64,000 nucleotides of DNA from Marsupella aquatica (Eukaryota; Marchantiophyta). Below, piece after piece: positions 59,423 through 64,000 of the stretch. Location: the NCBI GenBank assembly GCA_973895155.1, contig OZ316892.1, positions 22,072,001 to 22,136,000 on the forward strand. Reading direction: 5' to 3'. A program made the position numbers and the translations under genes. Positions within the stretch are counted from its first letter, which is position 1; each line of letters begins with the position of its first letter. The notes below the pieces were generated by a model. That model made no database searches and had not been told where the DNA came from. It worked only from the letters and a program-made list of their open reading frames with translations.

Positions 59423-60972
59423 TCAGATCCTGGTGCGTCCACCCGGAGACCACCCTGTCAGCTCTCGGCCTATAGGTCCACTCATGTATCCACTGATTGA
59501 TCCAGTGGGAGATACCCGCATGGGAGAGGCAAGATCAACCATCCCAACGCAGAGGGGAGCACTCCCCAGGCCCACAGTTGAATTTACTCTCCCTCCTTGG
59601 ATGTCGCACTGCTGCCCGTCGTCCCTCTCCAGGCCTTCCGCTCCGCCTGCATCAGACATAACACCTCGTGAGAATCTTAGTGATCTTTGCTTCTTGGCCT
59701 CTCCTTTGGCCTTCTCGGTCTTTTCAGAAGGCGGTGTGCGAAGCTCCTGTTTGCGGGCTCTAGCCTTGAATTTACTGTGTGAGATATAAGCCTCGTATTC
59801 CGACATCTCAGCATCAGATTCCGCATGAAATGAGAAGGTCTCATCGTTCCCAGCACACGAAATGGCAGCCGGGGGGACATCTTGAACTCTGTCCGTTGCA
59901 TTATTAGGAGTATAACTAGGCCCCAGTGCAGGGGCGATGGTAACATGCGGAGGACACAGGGTCACAGTGAGCTCCTGTGAGTCAGTAATGCAGCCAGCAG
60001 CTCCCAAGGATGGAGGCAGTCCCAGGTGAGCGGTCTCAACCCGAAAGTCATTTTTCTCCTTCTGCAACCCCACAGGGGCCAGCAGCTCAACCCCCCAAGG
60101 CTCCGGGTGTTCCAAAAGCTGCTCCACCTGAGAAAAATCCTCCACCACCGAGAAGGGAATAACCTCGAGTGGGGGCACATTAGCCTCCCAAAACCGAGCC
60201 CTTGCTTCAGCATGGCTTCCACACGAAGCACCTCCTCATGGTCCGCCTCAGAGTGTCTCTCGTCGTCTTTCTCCTCCGGGGGGTCCACAACCGTTCTCCG
60301 TGCTCCAACAGCCTCCACGTCTTCTTTACAGTTCCTGGCCAGGTGACCTCTTTGGTTGCATCGATAGCAGTGATAAGGAATGTTTTTAAAAGTTACATGT
60401 TGCCAAATTACAATGTCTTCACGAATCCGAATCTTAACGCTGGCAGACACTTCTCTATCCGTATCCCAGAGTATGCAGGCCCGATCGTGAGGGTATGAGC
60501 TAAATTCGTGTCCCTGGATATAGTAAAGCAGAGTCCCTAAAGAGCTAGCTATCTTTCTTCTGCAGCCCTCCAATGCCAGGTCACGAAACGGGATCTCAAT
60601 CCATACAGGAAGTTTAGTAAAGTTCTCACATTTTACATCAAATGATGGCTCCCATGGGAAAGTGTAGACAAATTGTCTCTCCATGAACCAGGGCGCGTAA
60701 TTGAGAGCTAGATCTCTATGGTCCGGGTTTTCAAAGACAATCATGTAGAAATTCTTCCCTATGAATTTAACTTGTAAGACAGGCCAATTCTCTTGATTCG
60801 TCATCACCTCATCTCGGGGGGGGTCACTTCCACAAATGTTGACATCATGTGCGAACGAAGTAAGGGGCATTTTATTCATTTTAGGGAAGTACTTAGAAGT
60901 AGCGAGGAAGTAAGTAAGGGGGTAACAATTCAAAAAGTGCCACTTGTCATCACATGATTCATTGCTTGCCAC
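59423..60972 (-). pseudogene. LINE ORF1: DUF4283-like RNA-binding protein with zinc knuckle
   Basis: ATG 60972 opens a frame with a DUF4283-like region (FIGKNFYMIVFENPDHRDLA, WIEIPFRDLALEGC) and a CCHC knuckle CYRCNQRGHLARNC near 60340-60385. A frame change near 60180 moves into the frame 60178-59423, a Pro/Ser/Glu-rich C-terminal region. ORF1 binds the LINE RNA. It lies 56 nt upstream of ORF2 on the same strand, as in plant L1 elements. Upstream 60973-61205 shows nothing recognisable. Confidence 0.85.
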
Positions 60973-61205
60973 ATGTCAATAAATGATTGATGGGTTTTTT
61001 GAGCTTCCTATTCCTTTTTGAGAGAGTGATTAAATAGGGGCGTTCGCACATGGTATACAACAATTTCATAAGGTGAACCCCCCGAGCACCTCATCAACCC
61101 AAGCTTTGAAGTCAGTGAGGAGCGGCGTTCTTCCGGTAAAGTAACAGATCAGCGCACAATTATAAAGCTGCCTCACATTCCGTGCTGCTTCCGGTAGGTT
61201 CCATT

Positions 61206-61680
61206 TGTTGGGTATTTACTCTTACGTCTAGGTTAGGTATGACGTGGTTGGTACAACAACGTGGGTTGGTACAACTACGTGGTTAGGTACAACTACGTGA
61301 TTAGGTACAACTATGTGGTTAGGTACAACTACGTGATTAGGTACAACTATGTGGTTAGGTACAACTACGTGATTAGGTACAACTATGTGGTTAGGTACAA
61401 CTATGTGGTTAGGTACAACTAAGTTGCACACTATATCATAAGAGGCATGTGTGCTTGGAGAGGGAGAACCAAGGCTCATTGTTATGGAGCCACTTGAGAG
61501 ATAGGGAGAGCTTACACTGTGGAGACTCGGTATAGCCGACGGGCTTAGAGTTCAGTAAAGCTCTCTTGTGTGTTCCCGTGGACGTAGCCTCAAGGAGGTG
61601 AACCACGTATCTCTTGTGTCGACTATTGTGCGTTGGATGGTTCATGGGCTTGCCGTTGCGATCGTCGTCTATGCTCAACA
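61206..61680 (+). mobile_element. Ty1/copia 5' LTR (475 bp)
   Basis: It starts TGTTGGGTATTTAC and ends GCTCAACA, giving TGTTG...CAACA termini, and is followed after two bases by a PBS. It includes the 18-bp repeat array. The 3' LTR is outside the window. Confidence 0.82.
61246..61424 (+). repeat. 18-bp tandem array inside the copia LTR
   Basis: About ten copies of TTAGGTACAACTACGTGR, with C/T and A/G variants. ACGTG/ACGTA cores resemble plant bZIP/ABRE-type sites, so an enhancer role is possible (inference). The reverse strand reads as VVPNHV repeats, a by-product. Confidence 0.9.
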
Positions 61681-61682
61681 AT

Positions 61683-61694
61683 TGGTATCAGAGC
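61683..61694 (+). other. Copia primer binding site
   Basis: TGGTATCAGAGC, the standard plant copia PBS complementary to the initiator methionine tRNA 3' end, two bases after the LTR. Confidence 0.95.
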
Positions 61695-62834
61695 ATGCTT
61701 GGGAGGTGACGTGTGTTCGTGACGGGATTTCATGACGGTTTTTCCAGCGTTGAGTGTTGGTGGATTTTCCAGAGTTCCATCGCATGGAACTTGGAGTTTA
61801 TGAGCTCAACGGATAGATCAGGGCAAGAGCTTTCTAACGGTGTGAAGAAATCGTTGAACGGAGCTCGTGGTGCAGAGAGATCTAAGTTTTCGTCGTTCTG
61901 GATTTTGTGAAGAAAGTTGGCAATCGACTCGGAGGGAGAAGCGTCAAGTGTTTTGACTCAACGGAGAGATTGAGGCAAGACGATTGTTTTTGAGTCCGGG
62001 ATTGGCTCTTTGATGCAAAGAGGAAGGCTAAGCAAAATCAATTACCTTGTTGGACTTGGTGACGGCACCAAGTGCAATTGATCAACATTCGTTGTTGACA
62101 AGGTACCATTTTTTTCTCTTTGAAAAACTGATTCGAAATTGGCTATGGCAATTGAGAGAAATCTGTCATCTTTACCAATTTTTTTCTCCCTCGTTCTTTC
62201 CTTGTTTTGGGTGCTTCTTATATCGATCTTCATCGCCTCGGAGTCTAGTTTCCAAATCTGAAATCGGATCTTGATTTAGTCAAAACCCGAGTGAGATATC
62301 TTGCGTTTGGTGTCGAGGGGTACATTCTGCCGTGTGTATTTTCTGCGCGCGCGACCAGATTTCGACGACGAAGGGTGGTAGGGGGTTTTGGGGGTTCGAG
62401 GACACATGTCAGCCCCTCGATTGTTCTTCCAAAATTCCCACAGGGCCTGTACAAGGGTCATAGAATATTCCAAAAAACCAGAGAGCTATTTTTTGACCGT
62501 CCGACAAAGATTTCATCCGCCGAACGGTAACTTTTTTGGTTATTTTTCGGCGAGGTCGTAGCCATTGAAGTTGGCAATGCAGCGCACCAATCACATCGCA
62601 ATTCCGACAACGGATTGTACTTGGTATTTCGGTTATTCCCTGAGGTGGTCAAAACGGGGGAGTTTCCCAAGGTTTTACCCACCTCGACCGAAATTTGAAT
62701 AACTTTTCCGTCAAATTTCGATTTTGATTTCGGTTTTCAGTATTGGACTCCTAGCTTTGTGGGCTACGCGGCGGTGTTGAGTTTCGAGTTTTTTGAGAAG
62801 TTGTGAAAAACAACATTTTTTGTGACTTTCTCAT
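61695..62834 (+). other. Copia leader, 1.1 kb
   Basis: The untranslated stretch between PBS and gag. It is unusually long and contains no sizeable sense frame. I see no signal I can name. Confidence 0.6.
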
Positions 62835-63869
62835 ATGAGTGATTCGGAGGAGTTTTTCGAAGACGTGGAACTTGAAGCACGAGGGTCACCGCGGAGGTTT
62901 CAGGGGCAGAGAGAGGAGCAGGAGGAAGAGCACGTGACACCGATACCATCACCGGTGCGGCGTGTGGTGGAGGAAGCAGTACTACTACCGGAGCTCACGG
63001 TAAAGAAGAAGATGGGGACTTTCAAGCTTGGGGGACCCAAGTATGAAGTGACAAAGTATGATGGGCGCTCTGACTACTTGCTATGGGAGAAGCAGGTGAA
63101 GGGAGTGCTTTATGCGTCAGGGATGGGCCAACTGCTGAGCCCTCGTGAAGACGATGTTGATGAGAAACAATGGGACCGCATGCAGGAGCAGGGAGTGTGG
63201 TGTGTTACACTCTATCTCATGCCTCCCATCATCAAGCAGTTGGGTGCACATAAGGATTGCATGTCCTTATTTGCGGAATTGCAGAGCAAGTATCACCGCA
63301 AGGAGTTGTCGAACCGGCTCTACACTTCCTACAAACTGATGAGTTTCAGGATGAAGGAATCTGGTACGAAGTTGCAAGACCATGTGGATGCTTTCAACGA
63401 CATGGTCGTTGACTTGGAAAACCTTGGGGAGACTTTGAATGATGAGACGAAGGCTCTACAGCTTCTTAGTTCATTGCCTCCATCTTACCAGTCCCTATCA
63501 CGAGTGTTGTTGCATCGTGATAGGGATACCATTTCATACAATGACGTGGTAAGTTCTCTGCTTAGTGATGATCTTCAGCAGAAGATGCACATCACGTCAC
63601 AGCCTTCATCATCTGGTGCTGCCCTCAATGTTAACCGTGGGAGGAGTATGCAGCGACCAACTGGGGACCGTAGAACCCAGTTTAGATCTAAATCCAGATC
63701 TAAGTCCAAGGGTAAATCCCCTCAGAGGAGGCAGGTGACATGTTGGAAGTGCAACCAAGTTGGACACTTCAAGCGAGACTGTAAGGGAAAGGCAGCGGAA
63801 ACTTCATCGGCAAATGTGGCTAGGGCTGATGGAGAAGCTGATTTACTCAATGATGAGTATGTTTTATGA
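62835..63869 (+). CDS. gag: Ty1/copia gag
   Basis: A 344-residue capsid protein starting MSDSEEFFEDVELEARG. An acidic N-terminus is followed by the UBN2/copia Gag region (YDGRSDYLLWEKQVKGVL, LYTSYKLMSFRMKESGTKLQ, LLSSLPPSYQSLSRVLL). A basic Arg/Ser linker (RSKSRSKSKGKS) and the zinc knuckle CWKCNQVGHFKRDC near 63740-63782 come next. The frame is intact. It ends at a TGA (63867-63869), after which the same frame continues into protease. Confidence 0.92.
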   Translation: MSDSEEFFEDVELEARGSPRRFQGQREEQEEEHVTPIPSPVRRVVEEAVLLPELTVKKKMGTFKLGGPKYEVTKYDGRSDYLLWEKQVKGVLYASGMGQLLSPREDDVDEKQWDRMQEQGVWCVTLYLMPPIIKQLGAHKDCMSLFAELQSKYHRKELSNRLYTSYKLMSFRMKESGTKLQDHVDAFNDMVVDLENLGETLNDETKALQLLSSLPPSYQSLSRVLLHRDRDTISYNDVVSSLLSDDLQQKMHITSQPSSSGAALNVNRGRSMQRPTGDRRTQFRSKSRSKSKGKSPQRRQVTCWKCNQVGHFKRDCKGKAAETSSANVARADGEADLLNDEYVL

Positions 63870-64000
63870 AGCCGGGGGTATGCCCTGTGCACGTCATCTA
63901 GGAGAGCAGATGATGTGTGGATTCTTGATTGTGCTTGCTCTTTTCATATTTGTTACATTCGTGAGTTTTTCAGTTCTTACTCTATTTCAAACGGTTCAGT
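63870..64000 (+). CDS. pol: Start of copia pol (protease), partial
   Basis: In the gag frame beyond the TGA, the sequence reads ADDVWILDCACSFHICYI, matching the copia protease active-site region where D-S/T-G/A is usual; here it is DCA. The window ends before integrase and RT. The TGA could be a mutation or a readthrough point. Confidence 0.75.

Noticed and set aside
61246-61424. CRISPR-like look of the 18-bp array (and of 10262-10395)
   Set aside because: Units are contiguous without unique spacers and lie in transposon ends of a plant genome.

Overview
This window reads as repeat-dominated nuclear DNA of a streptophyte plant. The support is: plant-type CACTA transposons with TNP2 transposase plus DUF4218/DUF4216-like parts, Ty3/gypsy and Ty1/copia elements, an L1-type LINE with a DUF4283-like ORF1, GT-AG introns, and a short run of the plant telomere repeat TTTAGGG. 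A DUF7869-type gene and a beta-class DNA methyltransferase relic lean toward a non-seed lineage (charophyte, bryophyte, lycophyte or fern), but that is inference. I see no clearly intact single-copy host gene, and no rRNA or tRNA gene. One 100-base assembly gap lies at 39068-39167.

The main result is a Ty3/gypsy family whose LTRs are 4.5-5.1 kb long and themselves encode a protein. At the left end, on the minus strand, a 4,656-bp LTR (5183-9838) is followed by a primer binding site, a gag-protease ORF and the start of pol, which leaves the window. Two further copies, 15684-20774 (flanked by an exact 5-bp duplication AGCCA) and 50556-55039 (CTCCA/CTCCC), have the same termini and no internal gag-pol, so they are solo LTRs. 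A fourth copy (32558-37349) is 5' truncated and split by a different TG...CA unit (33127-36704, exact duplication GGGAC). That inserted unit carries a clearly related protein. In both families the protein is made of an N-terminal region, a low-complexity linker, a domain around FGLPxG / NGF..TC..P, and a coiled coil.

Region by region: 1-9838, 5' half of a gypsy element. 10120-12123, a non-autonomous CACTA element with mirrored 24-bp arrays. 12241-22860, a decayed CACTA TNP2 gene (minus) split by solo LTR B. 23.3-25.2 kb, an LTR-like fragment and a CTAGTCTG array. 26.6-27.7 kb, a DNA methyltransferase pseudogene (minus). 27.9-31.4 kb, a decayed DUF7869-type gene (plus). 31.7-32.6 kb, the end of another CACTA element. 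32.6-37.3 kb, nested LTRs. 37.6-38.6 kb, a SNF2/RING helicase relic. 38.6-41.5 kb, an inverted duplication around the gap. 41.6-48.5 kb, several unrelated tandem arrays. 50.6-55.0 kb, solo LTR C. 57.0-61.0 kb, a LINE (minus). 61.2-64.0 kb, the start of a copia element.

Nearly all genes are element-borne and most are broken. The genes work together only within each element: gag, protease and pol of the gypsy element with its LTR-borne ORF; the two LINE ORFs; and copia gag with the start of pol.
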